A stretch of DNA of 64,000 bases from Mycobacterium aquaticum (GCF_002086485.1 NZ_MVHF01000007.1:62001-126000), one strand, 5' to 3'; counted from the first letter of the stretch, positions 44,064 through 53,193 are shown. Made by a program: numbers and translations. The notes: generated from the letters alone by a model not told the origin.

Positions 44064-44897
44064 GTGCGCGAGACCAGCAACCCGGTATTCCGGTCTCTGC
44101 CCAAGACGCAGGGCGGATACGCACAATTCGGTACCGGAGCCGCCGGATACGGCGCTCAGCAGGTACATGCACAGCCTTATACCGAGTACCCCGAACAGCG
44201 GCAGACCGGTGTGTCGCGTCCGCTCACCATCGACGACGTCGTCACCAAGACCGGTATGACGCTCGCGATCGTGTCGATCGTGGGTGTGCTTTCCTACTTC
44301 TTCGCCGCCGCCAACCCGGCGTTGATGTTCCCGATGTTCATGGTCGGCAGCATCGGCGGCCTGGTGCTGGTGCTCATCGCGACGTTCGGGCGTAAGCAGG
44401 ACAACCCGGCCATCGTGCTGTCCTACGCGGCGTTCGAGGGTGTGTTCGTCGGCACCGCGTCATTCCTGTTCGCCAACCTGGTGTCCACCGGCGGACCGGC
44501 CATGATCTTCCAGGCCGTGGTCGCCACCTTCGGTGTGTTCTTCGGCATGCTCGTCGTCTACAAGACCGGCGCCATCCGCGTCACCCCGAAGCTCACCCGC
44601 ATGATCGTCGCCGGCATCTTCGGCGTCGTCGCACTGGCCATCGTGAACATCCTGTTCGCGATCTTCACCGGCAACGCCCCGCTGACCGACGGCGGCCCGC
44701 TGGCCATCGGCTTCTCGCTGCTGTGCATCGGCCTGGCCGCGTTCAGCTTCCTCATCGACTTCGACGCCGCCGACCAGATGATCCGCGCCGGCGCACCCGA
44801 GAAGGCTGCATGGGGCATCGCGCTCGGCCTGACCGTCACCCTGGTCTGGCTGTACATCGAAATCCTGCGACTGCTGAGCTACTTCAACAACGACTAG
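44064..44897 (+). CDS. Bax inhibitor-1/YccA family membrane protein (Rv1072-like)
   Basis: 277 residues. A ~55-residue cytoplasmic N terminus rich in Gly/Tyr/Gln precedes about seven membrane helices typical of the BI-1 family, including FEGVFVGTASFLFAN and the C-terminal IDFDAADQMI and LTVTLVWLYIEILRLLSYF. Relatives are Ca2+ leak channels or stress-protective factors. GTG start with TAGGAGAGGA upstream. The ECF-type promoter candidate suggests stress induction. Confidence 0.88.
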   Translation: MRETSNPVFRSLPKTQGGYAQFGTGAAGYGAQQVHAQPYTEYPEQRQTGVSRPLTIDDVVTKTGMTLAIVSIVGVLSYFFAAANPALMFPMFMVGSIGGLVLVLIATFGRKQDNPAIVLSYAAFEGVFVGTASFLFANLVSTGGPAMIFQAVVATFGVFFGMLVVYKTGAIRVTPKLTRMIVAGIFGVVALAIVNILFAIFTGNAPLTDGGPLAIGFSLLCIGLAAFSFLIDFDAADQMIRAGAPEKAAWGIALGLTVTLVWLYIEILRLLSYFNND

Positions 44898-44950
44898 CAG
44901 TCATACCCGAGAAGGGCGTCCGCGATTGCGGGCGCCTTTTTCTTTGGGTT

Positions 44951-45007
44951 GAGTCTGCGGTGAGGGCATTGGCTTCTCGTACTTTTGCGCCGTGGACGCA
45001 GAGCCAG
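44951..45007 (+). repeat. 57-bp intergenic repeat, unit R1
   Basis: Begins GAGTCTGCGGTGAGGG and ends GACGCAGAG; the ends TCTGCG...CGCAGA are inverted. It is one of four units around the DUF559 gene at 45202. The 304-bp gap 44898-45201 is mostly R1, R2 and the spacer between them. Confidence 0.75.
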
Positions 45008-45032
45008 AGGGGGTGCGGGTTGGCCCGGTGTT

Positions 45033-45089
45033 GGGTCTGCAGTGAGGGTGTTGGCGTCTCGCACTTTTGTGCCGTGGGCGCAGAGTCAG
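45033..45089 (+). repeat. 57-bp intergenic repeat, unit R2
   Basis: GGGTCTGCAGTGAGGGTG... to GGGCGCAGAGTCAG. It starts 82 bp after R1 and shares the TGAGGG..TTGGC.TCTCG.ACTTTTG.GCCGTGG core. Confidence 0.75.
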
Positions 45090-45201
45090 CTGGGAATGTG
45101 GCCACGGCTGAGTTATCCCCAACCCCAGGTTCATCCACAGTCCGCCACCTGCACGTCTGGCAGCCCGACAAATAGTCGGTGGCCGAAACAAGCCTGTCGC
45201 C

Positions 45202-46047
45202 ATGGACATTGGTACCTCACCGTTCATCGGCAGCGAGGCTCTGGCATGCGGCGCGCTGAACCGCTACGAGTTACGTCGCTATTACCGGCCACTGATGCCA
45301 AATATCTACCTGGACAAGCGGATAGCCCCGACTCTGCAGCGGCGAACACAAGCGGCGTGGTTGTGGTCGCAGCGACAGGGTGTCGTCGCCGGGCTCGCGG
45401 CGTCCGCCCTGCACGGGGCGAAATGGATTGGTGACGACGATCCGATCGAGTTGATCTGGGCGAATGCGAGGCCGCCAAAATCCGTGATCACTCGTGCCGA
45501 GCTGTTGTTGCCGGTGGAGTCTCAACGGCTCGACGAGCTGAGCGTGACGACGCCTGAGCGGACGGCGTTCGACCTCGGCAGGCGCGGTTCATTGGGCGAG
45601 GCGGTGGCCCGGCTAGACGCACGCGGCAACGCTACGGGGTTGAAAGCTCTTGACGTTTTGGAGCTGGCCGCTCGTCATCGGCATGTGCGCGGGCTACGGC
45701 AGCTCGAGGCCGCGCTCGACCTTTACGATCCCGGTGCCCAGTCGCCTCAAGAGACGTGGCTTCGGCTGATGATCATCGATGCCCGATACCCGCGGCCGCA
45801 GACACAGATCCCGGTCCTGGGCCCGAACGGGCAACCGCGGTACTACCTCGACATGGGTTGGGAGGAGCACATGCTCGCAGCCGAATATGACGGCGCACAG
45901 CACGCCGACGCGCTCGGATACGACATCATCCGCCAGGAGTACGTCGCTTCACTCGGCTGGACCACCATCCGCGTGGCGGCCGGACACCGTCGGCCGGACA
46001 TCCTGCGGCGGCTGCAGCTTGCATGGGATCGGTTGGCCTGCGGTTGA
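45202..46047 (+). CDS. DUF559-type putative nuclease with AbiEi-like N terminus
   Basis: 281 residues. The N-terminal part (1-190, RRYYRPLMPNIYLDKR, then AAWLWSQRQGVVAGLAASALHGA) resembles AbiEi/winged-helix antitoxin proteins. The C terminus looks like a Vsr-type PD-(D/E)XK nuclease: ETWLRLMI, YYLDMGWEEHMLAAEYDGAQH and TTIRVAAG, with Asp, Glu and Asp in the expected order. Related genes are multi-copy in actinobacteria and have no settled function. There is no partner toxin beside it. Pairs of 57-bp repeats lie on both sides. It occupies the Rv1073 position. Confidence 0.75.
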   Translation: MDIGTSPFIGSEALACGALNRYELRRYYRPLMPNIYLDKRIAPTLQRRTQAAWLWSQRQGVVAGLAASALHGAKWIGDDDPIELIWANARPPKSVITRAELLLPVESQRLDELSVTTPERTAFDLGRRGSLGEAVARLDARGNATGLKALDVLELAARHRHVRGLRQLEAALDLYDPGAQSPQETWLRLMIIDARYPRPQTQIPVLGPNGQPRYYLDMGWEEHMLAAEYDGAQHADALGYDIIRQEYVASLGWTTIRVAAGHRRPDILRRLQLAWDRLACG

Positions 46048-46102
46048 TTCTGCGGTGAGGGTGTTGGCTACTCGCCCGTTGCCGCCGCACACGCAGAGTC
46101 AA
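46046..46102 (+). repeat. 57-bp intergenic repeat, unit R3
   Basis: GATTCTGCGGTGAGGGTGTT... to CACGCAGAGTCAA; it starts inside the stop codon of the DUF559 gene, so the repeat was in place when the frame was fixed, or supplied its stop. Confidence 0.75.
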
Positions 46103-46128
46103 TGCACTGGCCGGGTTGCCCCGCGGTT

Positions 46129-46186
46129 GGCTCTGCGGTGAGGGTGTTGGGTTCTCGCCCTTTCACGCCTCACCCGCAGAGTCAAA
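46129..46186 (+). repeat. 57-bp intergenic repeat, unit R4
   Basis: GGCTCTGCGGTGAGGGTGTT... to CCCGCAGAGTCAAA; 83 bp after R3, matching the R1-R2 spacing of 82. The short spacers between units are also alike (GGGTTGGCCCGGTGTTG and GGGTTGCCCCGCGGTTG). Confidence 0.75.
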
Positions 46187-46196
46187 CGCCGAGAAT

Positions 46197-47414
46197 TTAG
46201 GAGAGCCGCTCCACGACCATCGCCATGCCCTGGCCGCCACCGACACACATGGTCTCGATGCCGAAGGTCTTGTCGTAGGTCTGCAGGTTGTTCAGGAGCG
46301 TGGCGGTGATGCGGGCACCCGTCATGCCGAACGGGTGGCCCAAAGCGATTGCGCCACCGGACACATTGAGCTTGTCCTCGTCCATGCCCAGCGCGCGGGC
46401 CGAGCCGAGCACCTGCACGGCGAAGGCCTCGTTGATCTCGTAGAGGTCGATGTCGTCGATGCTCATCTTCGCGTTGGCGAGCGCCTTCTTGACGGCCTCG
46501 ATGGGACCGAGGCCCATGATCTCCGGCGACAGTCCGGACACGCCCGTCGACACGACGCGGGCCAGCGGGGTGAGGCCGAGCTCGCGAGCACGCACGTCGC
46601 TCATGACCACGAGCGCCGCGGCGCCGTCATTGAGCGGGCAGGCGTTGCCGGCGGTGATGGTGCCGTTGGGCCGGAAGACCGGCTTGAGCTGGCTGATCTT
46701 CTCGTAGGTGGTGCCGGGCCGCGGTCCGTCGTCGGTGGAGACCACGGTGCCGTCGGGCAGGGTCACGGGAACGATCTCGCGCTCGAAGAAGCCGTTCTTG
46801 ATCGCCTCTTCGGCGCGGTTCTGCGAGCGGACGCCCCAGTGGTCCTGATCCTCACGGCTGATACCGGTGTGCAGTGCGACGTTTTCGGCGGTCTGGCCCA
46901 TGGCGATGTACACGTCGGGCAGCACGCCGTCTTCGCGGGGATCGTGCCACTCGTCGGCGCCTGCGGCTGCCTGGTCGGAGCGTGCCATCGCGTCGGCGTA
47001 GATCGGGTTCTTGGTGTCGGGCCAGCCGTCGGCGTTGCCCTTGGCGAACCGGGACACGGTTTCGACGCCTGCGGAGATGAATGCGTGGCCCTCACCGGCT
47101 TTGATCGCGTGGAACGCCATGCGGGTGGTCTGCAGAGACGACGAACAGTAGCGGTTGACGGTGGTGCCCGGCAGGAAGTCGTAGCCGAGTGAAACCGCGA
47201 CGGCGCGACCGATGTTGAACCCGGCCTCACCACCGGGCTGGCCGCAGCCCATGATCAGGTCGTCGATGTCGCGGGGGTCGAGAGCAGGCACTTTGTCCAG
47301 CACGGCCTTGACCATCTGCGCGGCCAGGTCGTCGGGACGCATGTTGACGAGTGAACCTTTGCCTGCGCGGCCGATCGGCGAGCGGGCAGTGGCAACGATG
47401 ACAGCTTCAGGCAT
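46197..47414 (-). CDS. fadA3: Acetyl-CoA acyltransferase FadA3
   Basis: 405 residues, thiolase that removes acetyl-CoA in the last step of beta-oxidation. Nucleophile Cys in [11 protein letters not shown], His in [16 protein letters not shown] and the second Cys in [11 protein letters not shown] are all intact, with INEAFA between. Matches Rv1074c by position. A near-KstR box lies just upstream at 47425. Confidence 0.93.
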   Translation of the reverse strand: MPEAVIVATARSPIGRAGKGSLVNMRPDDLAAQMVKAVLDKVPALDPRDIDDLIMGCGQPGGEAGFNIGRAVAVSLGYDFLPGTTVNRYCSSSLQTTRMAFHAIKAGEGHAFISAGVETVSRFAKGNADGWPDTKNPIYADAMARSDQAAAGADEWHDPREDGVLPDVYIAMGQTAENVALHTGISREDQDHWGVRSQNRAEEAIKNGFFEREIVPVTLPDGTVVSTDDGPRPGTTYEKISQLKPVFRPNGTITAGNACPLNDGAAALVVMSDVRARELGLTPLARVVSTGVSGLSPEIMGLGPIEAVKKALANAKMSIDDIDLYEINEAFAVQVLGSARALGMDEDKLNVSGGAIALGHPFGMTGARITATLLNNLQTYDKTFGIETMCVGGGQGMAMVVERLS

Positions 47415-47424
47415 GGCAGGCTCC

Positions 47425-47438
47425 TAGATCGTGTTCTA
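47425..47438. promoter_or_regulatory. Near-KstR box upstream of fadA3
   Basis: TAGATCGTGTTCTA fits TNNAACNNGTTNNA except for one base (ATC for AAC). It begins 11 nt upstream of the fadA3 ATG on the minus strand. Confidence 0.45.
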
Positions 47439-47447
47439 GAAACGAAC

Positions 47448-48434
47448 CTAACCCGCGGGCACCACGATGGGTGCGGGCACCCCGGTCGGGCGCCGCCAGA
47501 GCCTGCTCACACCGCCCAGTCGCGACAGCAGCGACGTGTCGTCCGCCGACCCGGTTTCCAAGGCTTCGGCACCGTCCCAGTCGCCCAGGGCATTACAGAG
47601 TGCGGGCAGCAGCTGGCTCGCCGCCAGTGCGTATCCCGCTGCCGACGGGTGGAACATGTCCTGGGAGAACAGCAGCTCGGGCGCCTTGTAGAAGTCCGGT
47701 GCCAGCAGATCCGAGAACGGGACCGGAACGCCGCCCGCAGCACGCACAGCGCCTGCCTGCGCGCGGGCCAGCCGCAACCCGCGGCTGCGCGCCACCATGC
47801 GCAGGGGTTGGGGTATCGCGGTGATCACCCCGAAGTCGGGACAGGTGCCGACGACCACCACCGCACCCGCCGACCGCAGCCTGCGCACCGCGGCGCCCAG
47901 ACGCCGCGCCGACGGGCCGATGCCGTTCGGCTTGGTGATGTCGTTGGCTCCGATCATGATGACGGCCGCGTCCGGTGGTGGTCCCGCGACGAACATCGCG
48001 TCGATCTGGCCGGACAACCCCTTCGACGTGGCGCCGACAATTGCCTTGGTGCTCAGGCGAATCCGCTTGCCGAACTGCTCGGCCACACCGCGGGCGATCA
48101 CGACTCCGGGTACCTCGTCGGCCTCGTGGCAGCCGTAACCCGTGGCCGTGGAATCGCCGAACACCATCAGGTGGATGTCGAACGGAACCCCGCGCTCCCA
48201 CCGCTGCACCGGCCCACCGCCGGGCGCGTACACGCCGTCGGCTCGGGGCGGGATGTCCCAGGACTTCGGAATGACTCGGCGGGCCTGGTCGGCCTGCCCG
48301 GACAGCAGATTGCGTGCTCCGATGTAGGCCGTGCCGGTCGACGCCAGCGTCGCTGCGGCCGCCAAGGCGACGGTGGCTCGACGTGGCGTCCGACTACGGC
48401 TGCGGACGCGAGGAGCATCACTACTTGACCCCAC
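47448..48434 (-). CDS. SGNH-hydrolase (GDSL lipase/esterase, Rv1075c-like)
   Basis: 328 residues. An N-terminal basic stretch and hydrophobic helix (RRATVALAAAATLASTGTAYIGA) indicates export or anchoring. SGNH blocks are FGDSTATGYG (nucleophile Ser), GATSKG, IGANDI and DMFHPSAAGYALAA (Asp-His). The enzyme would be an extracytoplasmic esterase. The GTG at 48434 was taken as start. It is divergent from lipU. Confidence 0.9.
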   Translation of the reverse strand: MGSSSDAPRVRSRSRTPRRATVALAAAATLASTGTAYIGARNLLSGQADQARRVIPKSWDIPPRADGVYAPGGGPVQRWERGVPFDIHLMVFGDSTATGYGCHEADEVPGVVIARGVAEQFGKRIRLSTKAIVGATSKGLSGQIDAMFVAGPPPDAAVIMIGANDITKPNGIGPSARRLGAAVRRLRSAGAVVVVGTCPDFGVITAIPQPLRMVARSRGLRLARAQAGAVRAAGGVPVPFSDLLAPDFYKAPELLFSQDMFHPSAAGYALAASQLLPALCNALGDWDGAEALETGSADDTSLLSRLGGVSRLWRRPTGVPAPIVVPAG

Positions 48435-48499
48435 ACCGCAAGTTTAGGTGCGACACACGGGGTTTTGCGCGCGGCGAAGGCGGATCAGCGATTACGTTG

Positions 48500-48520
48500 C
48501 GGTATCAAGTCCGGTATCAA
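48500..48520. repeat. Direct repeat in the Rv1075c-lipU promoter region
   Basis: CGGTATCAA occurs at 48500-48508 and 48512-48520, a 12-bp period, within an A/T-rich divergent region. Possibly a regulator site. Confidence 0.4.
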
Positions 48521-48628
48521 TTCAGGTTATTTGATTGTTGAACTGATTGACCGTGTCAAGCTAAGTTACCCGGGTTGTCTGAGTGACGTAGCACACCTAG
48601 CACTACAAAGACGTAGGAAGTGGTGGCG

Positions 48629-49666
48629 ATGACTGCACCGAGTAAGGTCTCGAGGTCCCATCGCGCTGGGATAAGCCCAGCTAGATTGCACCGCGCACGC
48701 AAGTACCCGGTGAGTGACCAGAGGCCCGTAGAGATCGTAGAAGACGGCCCGAGCCTGGGTGGTCGGCTGGCTTCGCTGGCAGCAATGCTGACAATCCGTC
48801 CGGTGCTGGCAATTGGTAGCCATGCTCCACGTCTGCCGTGGCCATTCGGCATCGTCGAATTCGCGGCTCGAACGCTGCGTCCTTCTCCGGGCACCATCAG
48901 GGCGACGATCGGGTTGCCTAACTGCACTGCACAGCTCGTGCGGGCAAACGGGGTGCTGCCGGCGGACGGCAAGCGCAGCGTGATCCTGTATCTGCACGGT
49001 GGCGCGTTCATCGTGTGCGGTGCGAGTACCCACTCAGGCATCGTGTCGTCGCTGTCGCAGTACGCGGACAGCCCGGTGCTCGTGGTCAACTACCGGATGA
49101 TCCCCAAGCATTCGGTGGGCACCGCGCTCGACGACTGTTACGACGCCTACCAGTGGCTGCGCCTCACCGGGTACGAGCCCGACCAGATCGTGCTGGCGGG
49201 TGATTCCGCAGGCGGTTATCTGGGACTCGCGCTGGCCGAGCGACTGCTGGCCGAAGGGGAAGAGCCCGCGGCCCTGGTCACGATGTCGCCGCTGTTCGAG
49301 ATCGACAACGTCACGCGCGCCAACCATCCGAACATCCGTCGTGACGCCATGTTTCCGGCCCGCGCCTTCGAAGCGCTGGTCGAACTCGTCGAGCACGCCG
49401 CAAGCCGCAAGGGCGAAGAAGTCTACGAACCGCTCGACCACATCGAGCCGGGCCTGCCGCGCACGCTCATCCACGTTTCCGGTTCCGAGGTTTTGATCAG
49501 CGATGCGCGGAAAGCAGCCCGCATGCTCGCCGCTGCCGGTGTCCCGGTCGAGATCCGCGTTTGGCCCGGTCAGATGCACGTCTTCCAGCTCGCCTCGCCT
49601 CTGGTGTCCGAAGCGACGCGCTCGCTGCGCCAGATCGGCGACTACATTCGTGAGGCCACCTGGTAA
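48629..49666 (+). CDS. lipU: Esterase/lipase LipU (hormone-sensitive lipase family)
   Basis: 345 residues. HSL-family motifs are YLHGGAFIVCGAS (oxyanion), GDSAGGYLGLALA (nucleophile Ser) and the His in WPGQMHVFQ. It hydrolyses short or medium acyl esters. The ATG at 48629 follows AGGAAG by 8 nt; GTGs at 48620 and 48623 are alternatives. Position matches Rv1076, just before cbs. Confidence 0.9.
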   Translation: MTAPSKVSRSHRAGISPARLHRARKYPVSDQRPVEIVEDGPSLGGRLASLAAMLTIRPVLAIGSHAPRLPWPFGIVEFAARTLRPSPGTIRATIGLPNCTAQLVRANGVLPADGKRSVILYLHGGAFIVCGASTHSGIVSSLSQYADSPVLVVNYRMIPKHSVGTALDDCYDAYQWLRLTGYEPDQIVLAGDSAGGYLGLALAERLLAEGEEPAALVTMSPLFEIDNVTRANHPNIRRDAMFPARAFEALVELVEHAASRKGEEVYEPLDHIEPGLPRTLIHVSGSEVLISDARKAARMLAAAGVPVEIRVWPGQMHVFQLASPLVSEATRSLRQIGDYIREATW

Positions 49667-49695
49667 CCCGCGCGCGAGCCTGACACGATGTGACT

Positions 49696-51090
49696 ATGCG
49701 CATCGCCAAGCACGTCAGTGAGCTCATCGGCAATACCCCTCTGGTACAGCTGAACTCGGTTGTCCCAACAGGTGCGGGCTTGGTGGCCGCCAAGATCGAG
49801 TACCTCAACCCGGGTGGTAGTGCCAAGGACCGCATCGCCGTCAAGATGATCGACGCCGCGGAGGCCAGCGGCGAACTCAAGGCTGGTGGCACCATCGTCG
49901 AGCCGACGTCCGGCAACACCGGAGTGGGGCTGGCCCTGGTGGCGCAGCAACGCGGTTACAAGTGCATCTTCGTCTGCCCGGACAAGGTCAGCGAGGACAA
50001 GCAGAATGTGTTGCGCGCGTACGGCGCTGACGTAGTCGTATGCCCGACGGCGGTGCCGCCGGATCATCCCGACAGCTACTACAGCGTCTCCGACCGGCTG
50101 GTCAGGGAGATCGACGGGGCGTGGAAGCCCGACCAGTACTCCAACCCGATGGGGCCGGCCAGCCACTACGAGACCACGGGCCCAGAGATCTGGGCCGACA
50201 CCGAAGGCAAGATCACCCATTTCGTGGCAGGCGTCGGGACCGGTGGCACCATCACCGGCACCGGGCGGTACCTCAAAGAGGTCTCCGGCGGAAAGGTCCA
50301 GATCATCGGGGCCGACCCCGAAGGGTCGGTGTACAGCGGCGGGACCGGCCGGCCGTATCTCGTCGAAGGTGTCGGCGAGGACTTCTGGCCCAGCGCCTAT
50401 GACCCGACCGTGCCCGACGAGATCATCGCCGTCTCCGACGCGGATTCCTTCGACATGACGCGCAGACTGGCGCGCGAGGAAGCTCTGCTGGTCGGTGGAT
50501 CCTGCGGCATGGCCGTGGTCGCAGCCATCGAGGTGGCTCGCAAAGCGGGGCCTGACGCGGTCGTGGTGGTGCTGCTGCCCGATGGCGGACGTGGTTATCT
50601 CTCAAAGATTTTCAACGATGCGTGGATGTCCTCGTACGGCTTCCTGCGCAGCCGCCTGGACGGCTCGATCGAACAGTCGACCGTCGGAGATGTACTGCGC
50701 GGCAAGTCCGGTGCGCTACCGGACCTGGTGCACACCCACCCGTCGGAGACCGTGCGCGACGCCATCGGGATCCTGCGCGAATACGGCGTGTCGCAGATGC
50801 CCGTCGTCGGTGCCGAACCACCCGTGATGGCCGGCGAGGTTGCAGGCAGTGTGTCGGAACGTGAACTGCTGTCAGCGGTATTCGAAGGCCGGGCCAAGCT
50901 CGCCGACGCCGTCTCCGAACACATGGGTCCGGCTCTGCCACTGATCGGCGCGGGAGAGTTGGTGAGCACCGCGGCCAAGTCGCTGCGGGACAGCGACGCG
51001 GTTATGGTCGTCGAGGACGGTAAGCCCGTCGGTGTGCTGACCCGTCACGACTTGCTCGGGTTCCTTTCGGAGGGAAACGCGCGGCACTGA
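49696..51090 (+). CDS. cbs: Cystathionine beta-synthase
   Basis: 464 residues, the same length as M. tuberculosis Cbs. PLP-binding Lys is in NPGGSAKDRIAV; EPTSGNTGVGLALVA and GTGGTITGTGRYLKE bind substrate and PLP phosphate. Two C-terminal CBS domains (about 340-460) follow. It condenses serine with homocysteine to cystathionine in reverse transsulfuration. The ATG at 49696 gives MRIAKHVSELIGNTPLV, the family N terminus; a GTG six nt upstream is less likely. metB nearby catalyses a linked step. Confidence 0.95.
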   Translation: MRIAKHVSELIGNTPLVQLNSVVPTGAGLVAAKIEYLNPGGSAKDRIAVKMIDAAEASGELKAGGTIVEPTSGNTGVGLALVAQQRGYKCIFVCPDKVSEDKQNVLRAYGADVVVCPTAVPPDHPDSYYSVSDRLVREIDGAWKPDQYSNPMGPASHYETTGPEIWADTEGKITHFVAGVGTGGTITGTGRYLKEVSGGKVQIIGADPEGSVYSGGTGRPYLVEGVGEDFWPSAYDPTVPDEIIAVSDADSFDMTRRLAREEALLVGGSCGMAVVAAIEVARKAGPDAVVVVLLPDGGRGYLSKIFNDAWMSSYGFLRSRLDGSIEQSTVGDVLRGKSGALPDLVHTHPSETVRDAIGILREYGVSQMPVVGAEPPVMAGEVAGSVSERELLSAVFEGRAKLADAVSEHMGPALPLIGAGELVSTAAKSLRDSDAVMVVEDGKPVGVLTRHDLLGFLSEGNARH

Positions 51091-51329
51091 ACAGCAGGTG
51101 AGAAGCGCTGCAATCGGCCACTTCTCGGGTAGTGTCAGCGAGCGCTATCCAGCAAACTCGACTGCGGAGGGGGTCCGCGACCGATCTACCGATACGGCCT
51201 TTGCCGCGAGGGGCATGTGAACAAGCCCCGTGGTGCGTAATCTCCCCAGTGAGCCGTTCCGCTCGCTGTACATCTAGGTGCTGGCAGTCAGTGGTGACCG
51301 GGTGACGGTCGCTACCCGAGATAGGAGCC
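51091..51329. other. Intergenic region after cbs
   Basis: 239 bp without a gene. A small stem GGGGC/GCCCC (51210-51214 and 51225-51229) and GCGGA/TCCGC pairing nearby may terminate cbs. I looked for a SAM or other riboswitch pattern and could not support one. Confidence 0.35.
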
Positions 51330-52349
51330 ATGAACGTGAGTAATCAACCGCCGCCCGGAAACTACCCGCCGCCTCCGCCCGGAGGATTCCCGCCACCGCC
51401 TCAGGGTGGCGGCGGCTACCAACCGCCCCACGGCGGTGGCTACCAACCGCCGCAGGGTGGTGGGTTCCAGCCGCAGGGCGGCGGCGGTTATCCGCCGCCG
51501 CCACCTCCGCAGCAAGGTGGGTATCCGCCTCCGCCGCAGGGCGGTTATCCGCCACCTCCGCCTCCCGGCGGGCCGGGCGGCTACCCGCCACCACCGCCTC
51601 CCGGTGCGCCGGGCTACCCGCCTCCCGGTTACGGGCAGCAGGGCGCCGCCTACAGCGTCGGTGAAGCGTTCTCCTGGGCGTGGAACAAGTTCAGCAAGAA
51701 CGCCGCCGCTCTGATCGTGCCGACGCTGGTGTACGGATTGATCGTCGGTGTGATCGCGGGCGTCGCGTACGGCCTTGCGATCGCGATGGCCTCGAGCTCC
51801 ACGTCGTCGTACGGCAGCTACGGTTCGGACTACGAATACTCGGCCAGCTACAGCCTCGGTGCGGGCAGCATCGCTGTACTGCTCCTCGGCGGCCTGATTC
51901 TCATCGTGCTCATGGCCGTGGTGTCTTCGGCGTATCTGAGCGGTGTGATCGATATCGCGAACGGGCAGCCGGTGACCATCGGTTCGTTCTTCAAGCCGCG
52001 TCAGCTCGGCAATTTCATCATCGCCGGTCTCATCGTCGGTGTGCTCAGCGCAATCGGTTCGATCTGCTTCATCGGCAGCATCGTGGTGGGCATCTTCACG
52101 TTGTTCACGCTGCCCGCCATACTGGACCGCAACCTGTCGGCGATCGACGCCATCAAGACCAGCTTCGAGCTCGTCAAGTCGAACTTCGTCAATGCGCTGG
52201 TGGCCTACATCGTCATCTTCGTGACCATCTTCGTCGGTGAACTGCTTTGCGGCATCGGCCTGCTGGTCGCCGCACCGGTGGCTGCGCTGTTCCTGGTGTA
52301 CACCTGGCGTCGGCTCACGGGCGCCCAGGTTGCCCCGCTGACCCCGTAG
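51330..52349 (+). CDS. Pro/Gly-rich multi-spanning membrane protein
   Basis: 339 residues. Residues 1-105 are repeats of GGYPPPPPPG/GGGYQPP type with Tyr, a cytoplasmic low-complexity arm. A membrane domain follows with about six helices (AALIVPTLVYGLIVGVIAGVAYG, IAVLLLGGLILIVLMAVV, and others). The C-terminal half resembles membrane domains of unknown function seen next to pra in other mycobacteria. GGAGCC precedes the ATG. Such Pro-rich proteins are reported near the growing pole; this is not shown for this one. Confidence 0.75.
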   Translation: MNVSNQPPPGNYPPPPPGGFPPPPQGGGGYQPPHGGGYQPPQGGGFQPQGGGGYPPPPPPQQGGYPPPPQGGYPPPPPPGGPGGYPPPPPPGAPGYPPPGYGQQGAAYSVGEAFSWAWNKFSKNAAALIVPTLVYGLIVGVIAGVAYGLAIAMASSSTSSYGSYGSDYEYSASYSLGAGSIAVLLLGGLILIVLMAVVSSAYLSGVIDIANGQPVTIGSFFKPRQLGNFIIAGLIVGVLSAIGSICFIGSIVVGIFTLFTLPAILDRNLSAIDAIKTSFELVKSNFVNALVAYIVIFVTIFVGELLCGIGLLVAAPVAALFLVYTWRRLTGAQVAPLTP

Positions 52350-52362
52350 TAATCGTCAACAA

Positions 52363-52413
52363 CACTGTGCCCACGGTGCACCCGGCCGACAGGTCCGCAC
52401 CGTGGGCACAGTG
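52363..52413. terminator. Strong hairpin between proline-rich membrane genes
   Basis: A perfect 17-bp inverted repeat (52363-52379 and 52397-52413, CACTGTGCCCACGGTGC and complement) with a 17-nt loop lies between the stop at 52349 and the ATG at 52435. Confidence 0.8.
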
Positions 52414-52434
52414 CTCTCATGGCATCATCTGGCC

Positions 52435-53181
52435 ATGACCGCGATGCCGCCCAACCCTTATGGAGCCGGATACGGCCCCGGCCAGCCCGGACCGAACCAG
52501 CCGAGCTATGGGCAGCCCGGCTACGGCCAACCCGGTTACGGCCAACCCGGTTACGGCCAACCGAACTACGCCGGTCAACCTGGATTCGCCTCGCCCCAAC
52601 CGGGTTTCGCGCCGCAGCACAGCTATTACCCGCCGGCGCCCAACACGAATTCGTACACACCATGGTCGGACCGGGCCGTGGCGTTTCTCATCGATCAGCT
52701 GCCCATCGCGGCCATCCTCGTGGCCGCCTACGCCGTCGTGCTGATCGGGGGACTGGCGCTCGTCGGAACCTCACAGCCGCAGTGCTCCAGCACCGGCAGC
52801 TACGTCGACTGCACCAGCAGCAGCACCGGGCCCTCGGGCGTCGTCGCGGTGTTACTGGGGCTCGTGACGATCGTGATGTTCACCCTTCCGCTGGTCTTCG
52901 CGGTGTGGAACTACGGTTACAAACAGGGGACGACCGGCCAGAGCATCGGCAAAAAGGTGATGAAGTTCAAGGTCGTCTCCGAAAGCACGGGTCAGCCAAT
53001 CGGTTTCGGCATGTCACTGGTTCGTCAGATCGCCCACTTCGCCGACAGCGTCGTCTGTTACATCGGGTACCTGCTTCCACTGTGGGACGCCAAGCGGCAG
53101 ACCTTCGCAGACAAGATCATGTCGACCGTCTGCGTGCCCGCCAATCCTGTGCCGAGCCCTCCCGTCAACGGGATCTACTGA
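52435..53181 (+). CDS. pra: RDD-family Pro/Tyr/Gly-rich membrane protein (Pra-like)
   Basis: 248 residues. The N terminus repeats GQPGYGQPGYGQPGYGQPNY. The RDD domain (about 75-240) has YTPWSDRAVAFLIDQLP, a large loop with two Cys between helices 1 and 2, NYGYKQGTTGQSIGKKVMKFKVV and the end DAKRQTFADKIMSTVCVP. M. tuberculosis Pra (Rv1078) has the same layout. It is adjacent to a paralog at 53194; either may be the ortholog. Confidence 0.82.
   Translation: MTAMPPNPYGAGYGPGQPGPNQPSYGQPGYGQPGYGQPGYGQPNYAGQPGFASPQPGFAPQHSYYPPAPNTNSYTPWSDRAVAFLIDQLPIAAILVAAYAVVLIGGLALVGTSQPQCSSTGSYVDCTSSSTGPSGVVAVLLGLVTIVMFTLPLVFAVWNYGYKQGTTGQSIGKKVMKFKVVSESTGQPIGFGMSLVRQIAHFADSVVCYIGYLLPLWDAKRQTFADKIMSTVCVPANPVPSPPVNGIY
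52516..52560 (+). repeat. 15-bp tandem repeat inside the Pra-like gene
   Basis: CCCGGTTACGGCCAA occurs at 52531-52545 and 52546-52560, preceded by a copy with one change at 52516-52530. It encodes the PGYGQ repeat and could vary in copy number in frame. Confidence 0.8.
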
Positions 53182-53193
53182 TCGGGCGTCGTC

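Noticed and set aside
44951..46186. Insertion sequence around the DUF559 gene
   Set aside because: No transposase and no terminal inverted repeats bounding the whole segment; the units are short direct repeats with internally inverted ends.
51091..51329. Riboswitch (SAM or cobalamin type) before the Pro-rich gene or metB
   Set aside because: Only small GC hairpins are visible; none of the conserved cores could be recognised.
52516..52560. Short tandem repeats considered as a CRISPR array
   Set aside because: The repeats are directly adjacent without spacers and encode PGYGQ in a real gene.
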